From Toxorhynchites rutilus septentrionalis (Eukaryota > Arthropoda > Insecta > Diptera > Culicidae), in assembly GCF_029784135.1 (NCBI RefSeq), contig NC_073745.1:243625624-243689623 (forward strand): a stretch of 64,000 nucleotides of DNA, read 5' to 3'. Positions 44,940 to 56,017 of this stretch are shown here, piece by piece (positions within the stretch are counted from its first letter, which is position 1; each line of letters begins with the position of its first letter). The notes beneath the pieces are model-generated. The model had not been told where the DNA came from and did not search any database. It saw nothing but the letters and a program-made list of their open reading frames with translations. The translations under genes and the position numbers were made by a program.

Positions 44940-46227
44940 AAGGGTGTGTCACATCAAATTGCATCACGGAAAAAAACGCTGTAGAAATTCGCCCAGTAGC
45001 CCGATCCTTTTGAAAATTTTAGACAGTAAAATAAAAACTATTAAACAACTTTTGGCATTTTCTTTTTATTCATACTTCGAGCCCAAGCCCGTATGCTCGC
45101 ACCTTCCTCTTTACCCCGTCCATAAGGTTCTGTACAACGTCAGGTTGTAGTTTTTTTTAACAGAAATCCATTTTCTCTTGAAGTCCGCCTCCGATTTGAC
45201 AACTTTTGGGTTCTTCCGGAGGGCCTGCTTCATAATTTCTATATTGGGCGAAGCTCCGGCGCGTTGGGCGGGTTCATTTCCTTCGGCACGAAGGTGACCC
45301 CGTTGGCTTCGTACCACTCCAACACGTCCTGTGAATAGTGGCACGAAGCGAGATCCGGCCAGAAGATGGTCGGGCCCTCGTGCTGCTTCAATAGTGGTAG
45401 TAAGCGCTTCTGTAGGCACTCCTTAAGGTAAACCTGCCCGTTTACCGTGCCGGTCATCACGAAGGGGGCGCTCCGCTTTCCGCAAGAGCAGATCGCTTGC
45501 CACACCATGTACTTTTTGGCAAACTTGGATAGTTTCTGTTTGCGAATCTCCTCCGGAACGCTGAATTTGCCCTCTGCGGAGAAGAACAACAGGCTCGGCA
45601 GCTGACGAAAGTCCGCTTTGACGTAGGTTTCGTCGTCCATTACCAGGTAATGCGGCTTCGTCAGCATTTCGGTGTACAGCTTCCGGGCTCGCGTCTTCCC
45701 CACCATGTTTTGCGTTTCGTCGCGGTTAGGAGCCTTCCGAACCTTGTATGTACGCAGGCCCTCCAGCTGCTTGGTCCGCTGGACGAATGAACTTGACAAA
45801 TTCAGCTTATTGGCGACATCCCGGACCGAACTTCTCGGATCACGTCTAAACTGCTTAACTACGCGCTTGTGATCTTTTTCACTGACGGAGCATCCATTTT
45901 TGCCGTTCTTCACCTTCCGGTCGATGGTTAGATTCTCGAAGTATCGTTTTAGTACTCTGCTGACCGTGGATTGGACGATTCCCAGCATCTTACCGATGTC
46001 CCGATGTGACAACTCCGGATTCTCGAAATGAGTGCACAGGATTAATTCACGACGCTCTTTTTCGTTCGACGACATTTTTCCAAATTTTTTCCAAATTTAC
46101 AGTGAAACATGGCCAACGTGATCTATACACTCTTATCTGATTATAAGCGAAAGCTGAAGATATAATTCCTAAAAATTAAATTTCTACAGCGTTTTTTCCG
46201 TGATGCAATTTGATGTGACACACCCTT
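44940..46227 (-). mobile_element. ITmD37E (DD37E) transposon, copy 1
   Basis: Ends AAGGGTGTGTCACATCAAAT are inverted at both sides with TA duplications (44938-44939, 46228-46229). The internal minus-strand transposase is nearly complete. Total length is 1288 bp. The organisation and wording match the mosquito ITmD37E family of IS630-Tc1-mariner elements. Confidence 0.92.
45239..46075 (-). pseudogene. ITmD37E transposase, frameshifted
   Basis: The 278-codon frame begins MSSNEKERRELILCTHFENP with an HTH (HRDIGKMLGIVQSTVSRVLK), then MDDETYVKADF (first Asp), KYMVWQAICSCGKRSAPFV, and WPDLASCHYS (second Asp). A 10-bp loss compared with copy 2, near 45237, shifts the frame right at the ELRPIEKYW block that holds the catalytic Glu. 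The C-terminal residues remain readable in another frame to 45111. It would act as cut-and-paste transposase; this copy ends before its third active-site residue. Confidence 0.9.
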
Positions 46228-46229
46228 TA

Positions 46230-46834
46230 GTTATCAACCATTTAATGCATTGAGAAAACAATCGTTCAAGTATCTATCCTTTTCACCTTTTTATCGCCGA
46301 TACAAAAAAATGACCAATTCGAATTTTAGGCACTCGCCTGTTACTTCGGACACCACTTTCCTATGACGCTCAATACATCCGAAGTAACAAAGCAACCAAT
46401 ACAACACGAAATCGCACTTCGGTCATTTTGAGTTTTTGTTATTTTCAGGTGTTGATATCGTTTTTAGTTCAATTCAACGAGTTATAACAATAATGATCTG
46501 CTTTTAGCACGAAGTGCAAGTATTTGGATCGTTGTTCAGTAGTTATTTTCAAATTCTCATCGTGCAACGTTATTTGTCCAATGTACAAAGCGGTCAGTCA
46601 AAACGTCCAATGTAACATATTTCGCTCGAAGGCTTGAATTTCAAACTAAAATCACATGACAACAGTTACGATTGGTTTTTCAGAGTTATTATTAACTGCT
46701 AGTGGTAAAAGTAGTGATAAAGATCGATTCCTTTTTAAACAATTCGCGGAACAATATTCCGATTTTCAACTCCGTTTTTCTCGCGTTGATGTGAATGTTA
46801 CATAGGACCTTTTCAAAAGTTACGCGAGAATTAA
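46230..46834. other. Intergenic, nothing recognised
   Basis: AT-rich sequence between ITmD37E copy 1 and a hAT end. No open frame or repeat seen. Confidence 0.5.
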
Positions 46835-47042
46835 TCGAAAAAAAAAGAAATGTTAGCTGGCCTTTGGTGAGATAAAAAATCGATGTACACTGAAAAACAA
46901 ATCTACAAAAAGATCGAAAAGATCGAAAGCAAAAAATCGTTTTTTTCGATTTTCTCGAGTAAAAAAAATCGATCAAAAAAATCGGAAATCGGAATGGAAT
47001 AGATCGATCTTTTGAGAATCGATCCGAGATCGCCCAATCCTA
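46835..47042 (-). mobile_element. hAT end fragment, same family as 32612
   Basis: On the minus strand it begins TAGGATTGGGCGATCTCGGA and follows the left end of 32612-33420 closely through GTAGATTTGTTTTTCAGTGT, TATCTCACCAAAGGCCA and TAACATTTC. The remainder of the element is missing or unrecognisable. Confidence 0.8.
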
Positions 47043-48049
47043 GCTTTGACCCTTGAAAAATATGCCACCCCAACCAAAACCACACCTCAATATGTGAAAC
47101 GTTATGTGTTTCTTACTACGGTATTGTACGTGTGAGAAAATTCTTATTACTATACTCAAGACCAAAAACGCTTAAATCTATCCTATTTACCAAGATATGT
47201 GCAGGTATTCATTTCACCACCCCCAGGTGATCATTTCATCCGCACACTAAAGAATGTTCGATTTTACACCTTTTTCCTTTTAATGAAAAATGTATTATTT
47301 TTATTTTTATTTTAAACCGTCTCATATCTTGAACAATTAGCTAAACTTTAATATTTATCGAAAAATGAGGATTGTAGCGGGGATGCAGACGCAGTGAATG
47401 AACATATTCCTTAGGGTATTCATTTTACATGAATACAAAATTCCTCGTTTCAACGCGAAAGTGGACTCAAAACATGCTCCCCGTAATCAACTCGTTAGAG
47501 AAAAGGTACCCAATCTCGGGCTATAAAAACTCAACAAAAATCGCATTTCTAAACAGACGCCACCTTTCGCGCACCCATCCATACATACACACACACGCAC
47601 GGAGTAATGTTATTGCGGAACGTGAAAATAGAAGTGCGCATATACAGGGTATTTGTTCGTTACGTTGGCAATGCTCCCGCCAAAAAAGGCGAACAAACGC
47701 GCTCCGATTTATTTTTGCACTGGACGGCTGAAGCCGATATCACCCGGTGCGATGTGTACGCGAAATTTTCTTCAGCACTCTCACACATACCCTGATGGTG
47801 CAGATTTCAACTGCTATTTTATATGTTTAGCTATTAAAATTCTCTCATAGCACTCTGAAAATCGCTCTCTCTCCTATGTCTGCTCTTCTTCCTCACTCGT
47901 CTGCGAGGAAACGTACAATAATATGAAATAACAATGAAAAAACTATGCCTCATATTGATGGCTAGCCAGGGTTGCTAGTACGAATGAAATGAGAGAAGTA
48001 GTAAAGAAAACATATTATATCAAAAATAAATTGGTGTCTGCTTTTATTC
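47043..48049. other. TE-poor segment, possible host non-coding
   Basis: 47505-47900 has more balanced composition, a CTATAAAAAC TATA-like box near 47520 and short plus-strand frames without domains. I cannot support a gene, but the absence of TE signatures suggests host sequence. Confidence 0.35.
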
Positions 48050-50035
48050 AGGGGCTGTCCACATACCATGGGAACCCTTGTCCACGGTGAGGGGGGTAGG
48101 GGTTATGAATAATGTCGACGTGGACACGCTTAATAAGTATAGTATAAATAAAATCTGAAATTTGTTCAGAATTTTAAAAGATTTTTTAAAAGTGTTCACC
48201 CTTCGCACTTAGTATTTTTTAATAGAAGAATTGAGCTGCCTGAGAGTGTTACCCGGTTGAATTTCTTTACTGTATACTTTGAGACCAACTCACATAAAAT
48301 CACTGATATCTCGGGATCAAATGGGTTAGATACGCACAAGTACGCATTACGTATTTCTCTTCATTTCTGATATATCTGCATTGCACAGCTGCATGTTCAA
48401 TCTCTTTCGATAGTTTGTCCTGAAGTTTTATCATCTGTGCAGTGTTCAAAACTATTTTACCAAACTTCTTTATCCTCCGCTTGACTTTTGCTCCATCAGG
48501 GCAAATACCTTGCCAAATCACGAACTTACGAGCAAATTTATCCGTGAATGTGATTTTAAATCTGCCAGGGACATCATCTAGGTAAGATTTTTTGGCCAGG
48601 AAACTGTCCGAAATCCATCTTTAAGTATGTTGTCAAGTCAAGCAAGTCGTCAATTAGCAAGTATTCTTCGTTGTACTTCATGAACGTTTGGTCATATCTG
48701 AATAGTGACGGTTTACCAAGACGAAGCATATAATCTCACGTCGGAAAAAGACAACATCTACTGAAGGGACTCCTTTCAAAAAAGAATCCTGATTCATTGT
48801 TGCAGGAGTTACGAAAGGTTAATTTTCAGTATGCAGTTTTTTCTGGAATTTGACCAATTTTTATTTTGTGTTTTCCTGGGCACTTTGCAGATCTAACGAG
48901 GTTTTAATTTTTTTGTCCAGTCTTTTCGGAAACAACGACCTTACAGTACATTCCATCATCCATCACGACGTAACTGTATTTCATCAGAAAATTCTTGGAG
49001 AGCATCCTTGAACGCTTCTTTGGTTCCAGATTTTACTTCGCATTACGGTTCGATACAACTTGTGTCTCGACATTTCTCAAACCACCATTTGTTTTTTGAA
49101 TTTAGGATTGCGAAGCTCATGCCATTTTCACCGTGTCTATCGGTGACTAATCCGGGGTCCGTTTGAAAAGAGCTACTACTTTTGAGTGAGTTTTGTGATC
49201 AGTTACCTTTGCTTCGATCTCCAGGTTCCATGTCGATGGTTAGACCTTCTTCAAATTGTAACAGTATTTGAAATACCGTTAAGTTTTGGACAGTTGAACA
49301 GTTCAGCCGACTCATGAGAGAATATATCTGGTTTTAATTGCATTCGTGCAGGATAGATTCGAACTCATCTTGACACTTAAAATAATAAATTTATTTTCTC
49401 AAACTGTTTTACAATTCATTCTTTCCCAGCAAACTGCTATATTTTTTAATATAATGGTTTTTGATTCTCCAAAAACTTTGTCAAATATTCAAGATATGAT
49501 TCTCTAAGAATCAGTGGCTATCAGAATTTGTCATGAGATATCATAAGATATATAATGATACCATGTGCCAAATCTCAAAATAATCCGTTCCAAACCTATA
49601 AGTGATGTTTTGATGCGAAAATGAACAAAGGAAAAATCAAGACTACATAAATGGAGTTTGGAAGAAACCAAAGAGCGATACGAATTTATTACGAAAAATT
49701 GGGTAAAGTTAGCGAAAAACTCAAAGGACAGGAAAAACACGACTTCTAATAAATCCAATTAGCTTTATTTTTACAAAACCGATTGTTTGAATTAATATTA
49801 TAATCATGATAAAACAAGATTAAAGTTACAGTTCCGGTAATATAAAATAAGCTTTAAATATAGTCGCAATTAAATTATTTCCTTGATCCGAGAAAATACA
49901 AAAAATGTCCACGTGGAAAATAGGAGAGGGATTTAGTAAACGTCCACGCTTGTCCACGGTGGGGGATGGGGGAGCCCTAAACCCCTTTACCCTAAAATCA
50001 TTCTTTTTCTATCCACATGGTATGTGGACAGCCCC
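48050..50035 (-). mobile_element. IS630-Tc1-mariner-like transposon with GGGGCTGTCC ends, decayed
   Basis: AGGGGCTGTCCACATACCAT at the left and its inverse ATGGTATGTGGACAGCCCCT at the right. The second TGTCCACG...GTCCACG pair is mirrored inside. The minus strand between 48290 and 49360 encodes transposase debris. A clean TA or other duplication is not visible. A right-end fragment of the family lies at 24838. Confidence 0.75.
48290..49360 (-). pseudogene. Transposase relic related to ITm enzymes
   Basis: Minus-strand pieces read GLTIDMEPGDRSKG (compare LTIDRKVKNGKNG of ITmD37E), VVMDDGMYCK (first Asp, as MDDETYVK), and KFARKFVIWQGICPDGAKVK (as KFAKKYMVWQAICSCGKRS). It is broken by many stops. 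The second and third acidic blocks are not readable. The domain order agrees with a distant relative of the DD37E group. Confidence 0.65.
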
Positions 50036-50559
50036 TTACTACATTGAACTTTGTTTCAAAACCAACAGATTTGACTAATAAAATAAAATTTGTTTTCATA
50101 TGCATTTGATCAAATGATCAAATTGGTCGTTTTCTCGTGAGTAATGAATAGTGCAGATAACTCCAAATTGAGGTATGCAATCATGGATTTTTGCATCGGT
50201 GCAATGAAAAAATATTGTTTCATTTTTTGTCGAACAAAAATCAGTTAATCCTTCCTATCTTCTTCGACACTACCCGCATGATCAACGACATCACTATAGT
50301 TATATATTTAACAGCTTATCGACAGATTAACATAGAACCCTAATCAAACATGTTTAAGCTAACTAACTGTTCAGTCCGAGAAATGCACTGAAAGGGATTA
50401 TTTTTGAAAATCTTCTATGATTGACCAAATTTGATGAAAATAATTTCTTAGTGCAGAGTTTCAGAAACTTGATTTAATTGTTCGCAACGTTAAATCAACT
50501 TTGGCGAAGAAAAATCAATGAAATTTCTTCATCAATTTTCAAAAGTGTCAGTGTGGATG
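50036..50559. other. Intergenic, nothing recognised
   Basis: AT-rich. A 60-codon frame at 50478 leads into LINE-derived sequence but has no motif of its own. Confidence 0.45.
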
Positions 50560-50681
50560 ATTATAGAAAACTCATGACTACAGTACAAGTCAGAAGTCAG
50601 TCACATCATGTGTTTCACAGGGCAGCCACATCGGACCCCTCTTGTTTTTGCTGTATCTAAATTATGCAAACTTTATACCTA

Positions 50682-51987
50682 AAGGGTGTGTCACATCAAA
50701 TTGCATCACGAAAAAAACGCTGTAGAAATTCGCCCAGTAGACCGATCCTTTTGAAAATTTTAGACAGTAAAATAAAAACTATTAAACAACTTTTGGCATT
50801 TTCTTTTTATTTTATTATTTTTACTTCGAGCCCAAGCCCGTATGCTCGCACCTTACTCTTTACCCCGTCCATAAGGTTCTGTACAACGTCAGGTTGTAGT
50901 TTTTTTTGAACAGAAATCTATTTTCTCTTGAAGTCCGCTTCCGATTTGACAACTTTTGGGTTCTTCCTGAGGGCCTGCTTCATAATCGCCCAATATTTCT
51001 CTATTGGGCGAAGCTCCGGCGCGTTGGGTGGATTCATTTCCATTGGCACGAAGGTAACCCCGTTGGCTTCGTACCACTCCAACACGTCCTTTGAATAGTG
51101 GCACGAAGCGAGATCCAGCCAGAAGATGATCAGGCCCTCGTGCTGCTTCAATAGTGGTAGTAAGCGCTTCTGTAGGCACTCCTTAAGGTAAACCAGCCCG
51201 TTTACCGTGCCGGTCATCACGAAGGGGGCGCTCCGCTTTCCGCAAGAGCAGATCGCTTGCCACACCATGTACTTTTTGGCAAACTTGGATAGTTTCTGCT
51301 TGCGAATCTTCTCCGGAACGCTGAATTTGTCCTCTGCGGAGAAGAACAACAGGCCCGGCAGCTGACGAAAGTCCGCTTTGACGTAGGTTTCGTCGTCCAT
51401 TACCAGGCAATGCGGCTTCGTCAGAATTTCGGTATATAGCTTCCGGGCTCGCGTCTTCCCCACCATGTTTTGCCTTTCGTCGCGGTTAGGAGCCTTCTGA
51501 ACCTTGTATGTACGCAGGCCCTCCAGCTGCTTGGTCCGCTGGACGAATGAACTTGACAAATTCAGCTTATTGGCGACATCCCGGACCGAACTTCTCGGAT
51601 CACGTCTAAACTGCTTAACTACGCGCTTGTGATCTTTTTCACTGACGGAGCATCCATTTTTGCCGTTCTTCACCTTCCGGTCGATGGTTAGGTTCTCGAA
51701 GTATCGTTTTAGTACTCTGATGACCGTGGATTGGACGATTCCCAGCATCTTACCGATGTCCCGATGTGACAACTCCGGATTCTCGAAATGAGTGCACAGG
51801 ATTAATTCACGACGCTCTTTTTCGTTCGACGACATTTTTCCAAATTTACGAAAAATTGACAGTGAAGCATGGCCAACGTGATCTATACACTCTTATCTGA
51901 TTATAAGCGAAAGCTGAAGATATAATTCCTAAAAATTAAATTTCTACAGCGTTTTTTCCGTGATGCAATTTGATGTGACACACCCTT
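50682..51987 (-). mobile_element. ITmD37E (DD37E) transposon, copy 2, nearly intact
   Basis: TIRs AAGGGTGTGTCACATCAAAT are inverted at both ends and flanked by TA (50680-50681, 51988-51989). It is 1306 bp and very similar to copy 1. It sits inside a LINE RT frame between the GPLLF and YAD(D) blocks. Confidence 0.93.
50918..51835 (-). CDS. ITmD37E transposase, near-complete
   Basis: A 305-codon open frame from MSSNEKERRELILCTHFENP. Two HTH-like segments occupy residues 1-110. The catalytic core has MDDETYVKADF, WLDLASCHYS and PELRPIEKYW; there are 37 residues between the second Asp and the Glu, which defines DD37E. The frame ends DFKRK, where copy 1 reads on through W to give about 19 more residues; here TGG has become TAG. 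All three acidic residues and both TIRs are kept, so activity is conceivable if the last residues are dispensable. Confidence 0.9.
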   Translation of the reverse strand: MSSNEKERRELILCTHFENPELSHRDIGKMLGIVQSTVIRVLKRYFENLTIDRKVKNGKNGCSVSEKDHKRVVKQFRRDPRSSVRDVANKLNLSSSFVQRTKQLEGLRTYKVQKAPNRDERQNMVGKTRARKLYTEILTKPHCLVMDDETYVKADFRQLPGLLFFSAEDKFSVPEKIRKQKLSKFAKKYMVWQAICSCGKRSAPFVMTGTVNGLVYLKECLQKRLLPLLKQHEGLIIFWLDLASCHYSKDVLEWYEANGVTFVPMEMNPPNAPELRPIEKYWAIMKQALRKNPKVVKSEADFKRK

Positions 51988-53015
51988 TAAATGTTCGAAG
52001 CTCTCATACGCCGACAACCTCAAACTGTGTTATAACCTGTCAGATGACGCATTTTTTTCTTCAACGAGAACTGGATATTTTCTCCGAATGGTGCTCAACT
52101 AATCGGATGAGTCAGAATGCCGACAAATGCACGGTCATTTCGTTTGCTCGGAAACGCTCCCCATATCTCTTAAATTATACCATCGCCAATACGTCTCTGA
52201 AACATGAAATCATGGCTAAGGATTTGGGTATTCTCCTAGATTCTAGCTTAACGTTTAGAGATCACGTAGGTTATTAACATCAAACCCTCAAGATGTCTTG
52301 GCTTAATTTTTCATGCAACAAAACAATTTAGTGATGTGTACTGCCTGAAAGTTCTATATTGCTTGTTGGTTCGATTCTCACTGGAGTATGCAGCAGCCCA
52401 TACACACCATATTACCAAAACGGTGTACAACATGTTGAGGCAATTCAGCGTAAGTTTATCCGCTTTGCTCTTAGACGACAGCCTTGGAACGATCCCTTGA
52501 ATCTCCAAAGATATGATGATCGATGTCAGCCAATCGATCTGGAGTTTCTTTTGTACCGAAGAAATGTTACCAAGGCTTGCTTTGAATCTGACGTTCTATA
52601 GTCGCACATTGATTGAACAAGTTTGACTTGAATATTCGTCGTCGAACTCTCCGTTCGTACGATTTTTTTTTACGAATTACTACATTCTGCACAAATTACG
52701 GCCACAATAAACCGACAAGTAACATATGTCGCGTGTTCAATGATTGTTATAGTGTTTTTGACTTTCATTTGCCTCGTTCTATTATTAAAAGAAAGATTCG
52801 TGAAGTGCTCCGTTAGATTAGATTAGTATCTATTAATTAGAATAATTTATATTGTTATTAAATATAGGGATATATTGTATATTTTGTTCTGTGTACATCA
52901 TTAGGACTTTAATAATTCTATGATGTTGAAAAATGAGGATTCAAAAACAAGGCTTGAATAACGAACACTCAAATGGGCTCTTCCCTCCTCCAATGAATAA
53001 ATAAATAAATAAATA

Positions 53016-54412
53016 AGAAAAAAAATCATTCACCTTCTAAATGGCAACAAGTTATCGAACAATTTGGTGAATATTTGATCTAAATCAAATCATTTCGACT
53101 ATACTAAATTGAACATTGGATCTCACATCGAAACAATTTATTTATTTTCTCCAACCTAATATATATTTCATGGAGTCGAGTGAACTTTCCACAATCCATA
53201 CAGGAATCCGATATAAATCAAACATCGAGCTCTCCCACTGGCAACACGGAACAGTTCAATATCGTCACTTTCGCAGCCGATGAAAACAAGAGAAAATACG
53301 AGCCGCATAGTCGTATGCTGTGCTGTGCGACTTCATCGGAGAAACGGGTGGAAACATCAAGTGATCGCAAAAGGAGGAAAAAACAACGCGGGCAAGGCTG
53401 CTAGCTATCATGTAAACAAGAGAAAAAAAACAAGAGAGAGAGAGACCTGAGAGTTGACGCTGGGTGTATGTGTCGAAGAGCAACGTAGAATCAAGAGTAG
53501 CAAAAAATCGCAACTGTAAACGGAGTCGTTGGGTTGTGGGGTGGACATGGACTGCGGACACACGAAGAGCCGCAAACTGTGAACGATTGAAACTTGTCTT
53601 ACCTATACAGATATAAATCGCCTCAACGGTTGCAGTAGTAATAAACAAGTTGTTTTTCGCGTGGCGTTTGACCGTCTTTGAAATACCTCGGCGCGTATTT
53701 CATATTTCCTTTTCTCAATTGATTCATTGAACAGTGTTTCGATTCTACATTCATTGTTTAATTACAGTAGCAGTAGCAGATTATTTTAAATTCGAATCAA
53801 AGTCAAAAATAATACATGTTGGATGTATTCCATTTATAATGTCCAATGGTAAATTATACTTCATCTCAATTTTTAATGAGCAAAGGACTCGGAGAAATTT
53901 CATTAATTTACATTATAACGCAGTGAACCCATCTTATATTATCACGAAAATATTTATGCCTTCGAAAAAACCATCCGAGATCGATCGATCAGTACAGAAC
54001 AGGTAGCAACATATGAAGAAAATAAAGATAATGAATCAGAGGAAATCTTACCCCAAGAAGTTAAGTGTAAGGGATAGTACACTGAATTTGTTTCTATGCG
54101 ATTGATGCGTGCGCGCAAAAAAATCACTTAATTTTGAGCAAATCGCGTAATTTCGAGAGAATAACGTAAAAAAAAAAGATTCTTCGGAGCGCGTGCTCGT
54201 CACAATCACACTCCTACGCGCACTCGCAGAATGTATCCTCCCAACGAGGCGACGATAGGCAGATCGCGTAATGTCAAGAAAATCGCGTGAAAAAATCGCA
54301 TCATTTCAAGAAAATCAATGATTTGACCATTCTTACTAGTAATGAAATCTCTAAAATGGGTATTCTAGTTTTGCCGGAGCTTAGATGATGATATTCTTTT
54401 CTTAGATGATGA
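53016..54412. other. Non-coding, partly host-like
   Basis: 53230-53660 is of balanced composition with a GA tract (53430-53447). The minus-strand frame 53265-53648 shows no domain. 54110-54320 repeats AAATCGCGTxAT-type words (subterminal-repeat style). No gene can be supported. Confidence 0.4.
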
Positions 54413-55518
54413 TGACTTTTCGGCACATATGGGGCGGTATCTCGGTCATAACTTCACGAATGTTATTTTTCAAATGTTCAAGAGTTTGAGGAGAGTTGGC
54501 ATAGCCAACGTCTTTCGCATAACCCCACAAAAAAAAGTTTAACGGGTTCAAATCGCATGATCTGGACGGCCAATTGGCATCACCAAAACGCGAAATTATG
54601 CGTCCCTCAAATTTCGTTCGCAATATGGCCATGCTCGGTCGTGTTGTGTGGCACGTGGCACCGTCCTGCTGAAACCACATGTCATCCGTATCCATATCTT
54701 TAATTTGTGGCAAAAAAAATCGGTTAACATGCGGCCATAGCGCTCACCATTCACAGTTACCGTCTCGCCGTCCTCATTTTCAAAGAAATACGGCCCGATG
54801 ACTTCACCAGACCATAATGCGCACCAAACAGTGACTTTTGGCGGATGCAATGGCCTCTCAACAATCACCTGTGGATTTTTTGAGCCCTATATACGGAAAT
54901 TTTGGCCACCGAGCTCGAAATGTGCCTCATTGCTGAAGAAAATTTGATGCAAAAATTCAGCATTTTGCTGTTTTTGTTCGTTAACCCAATCGACGTATGC
55001 TCGACGCATTCCATGGTCACCACGCTCTAATTTTTGTACCAGTTGGACTTTATATGGATGTAGGTGCAAGTCCAAATGCAAAATTCGCCACAATGATGTG
55101 TTTGACAAGCCCAATTGCTGAGCACGCCGTGGAATCGAAACATTCGGGTCATCCTCCACACTGGCAGCAACAGCAGCAATATTTTCGGCCGAACGCACAT
55201 TACGATGATGCACAGGTTTCACAATATCCGCTACGGATCCAGTTTGTTCGAATTTACGCACTACATTAGCGATTGTGTGCTTTGTAGGCCGTTCATGACG
55301 ACCAAAATCCGTCCGTAATGCTCGAAAAACATTTGCCGGTTTTTCATCATTTTTATAGTATAATTTAACAAAATTAACACGTTGTGCGATGCTAAAACGA
55401 TCCATATTGTAAAATGGAAGACATTCAACTAACGATATGACGCTTTGGTTGACAGCTATGTCAAACGGTTGTCAGCGCAGGGCTGTATACTTTCGGAAGC
55501 CCGAAATGGAAAACCCTG
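54413..55518 (-). mobile_element. DD41D-type mariner, copy 2, 3' truncated
   Basis: The right edge has the CAGGGTTTTCC end (inverted, to 55518) with TA at 55519. The left edge breaks off within the C-terminal coding region and is followed by a TCATCATCTAAG repeat (54385-54415). Sequence is close to copy 1 at 23507, in opposite orientation. Confidence 0.88.
54420..55405 (-). pseudogene. DD41D mariner transposase, copy 2, disabled
   Basis: The first 172 codons from MDRFSIAQRVNF (55405) are open and include a region damaged in copy 1. There the first catalytic block reads FFSNEAHFELGG, with Asn where relatives have Asp. A frameshift follows near 54890; then VTVWCALWSG, FQQDGATCHTT and DLNPLNFFLWGYAKD, where the third Asp is replaced by Asn (DLNPLN). 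The C-terminal part ends at MCRKVI. Confidence 0.88.
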
Positions 55519-55559
55519 TAGTACTTCTACCAAAACTCGACATTATAATATCAGATTAT

Positions 55560-56014
55560 TTTCAGACACAATTCTCGTTAAAGATTTTTCAACCACTTGC
55601 GAATACATGTTTCTTCGTTACGTTACATGCCAAATTTGGTTTTATGTGCTTGATTAATTCTCGAGTAATGCAGAAATTTGTGTTTCATCTGTATGGCAGA
55701 ATCAGCCTCCCTTCTTCTTAAGAGAGTTAGGAGGAGTATCTAACCACAATAGAATCATGTATTGCCCCCTAAAATCTCTACACGACAAATTTCGTTTCAT
55801 TAGCTTGATTAGTTTTCGAGAAATTTAGAAATTTGTGTTTCATTTGTATGGCAGCCACCCCTTAGAGAGGGGGAGGGGTCTCAAACTGTCACGAAAACCT
55901 TCCCCGGCCCCAAAAAACCCCACATGCCAATTTTCATGTCGATCGGTTCAGTAGTTTCCGAGTCCATAAGAATCAGAAAGACAGAAAGACAGACAGACAT
56001 CACTCCATTTTTAT
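55560..56014 (+). repeat. Repeated LINE-3'-UTR-like sequence
   Basis: AGAAATTTGTGTTTCATxTG then TATGGCAG occurs at about 55673 and 55827, each preceded by TTTCGTTxxxTTxGCTTGATTA-type words, making two units of about 150 bp. It ends CGATCGGTTCAGTAGTTTCC with (AGAC)n. This wording is common at 3' ends of insect RTE-type or similar repeats; the assignment is from memory. Confidence 0.4.
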
Positions 56015-56017
56015 ATA

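Larger units (their letters stand above)
50560..53015 (+). mobile_element. LINE fragment split by ITmD37E, with (AATA)n tail
   Basis: Before the insertion the plus strand reads SQGSHIGPLLFLLYLNYANF; after it, KLSYADNLKLCYNLSDDA, LDIFSEWCSTNRMSQNADKC, DLGILLDSSLTFRDHV, and the C-terminal NIRRRTLRSYDFFLRITTFC and ICRVFNDCYSVFDF. Catalytic YADD is changed to YADN. The element ends with four to five AATA repeats (52996-53015), the usual tail of this LINE type. Stops near 52278 and 52600 split the frame. Confidence 0.85.

Noticed and set aside
47505..47850. Promoter and small gene after CTATAAAAAC
   Set aside because: Three short frames overlap, none with motifs; a TATA-like word alone is not enough.
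48300..48521. Stand-alone 73-codon gene
   Set aside because: Its start (IWQGICPDGAKVK) is the middle of a transposase; it is only the longest open piece of that relic.
51183..51410. 75-codon minus-strand ORF
   Set aside because: Alternative frame within the ITmD37E transposase.
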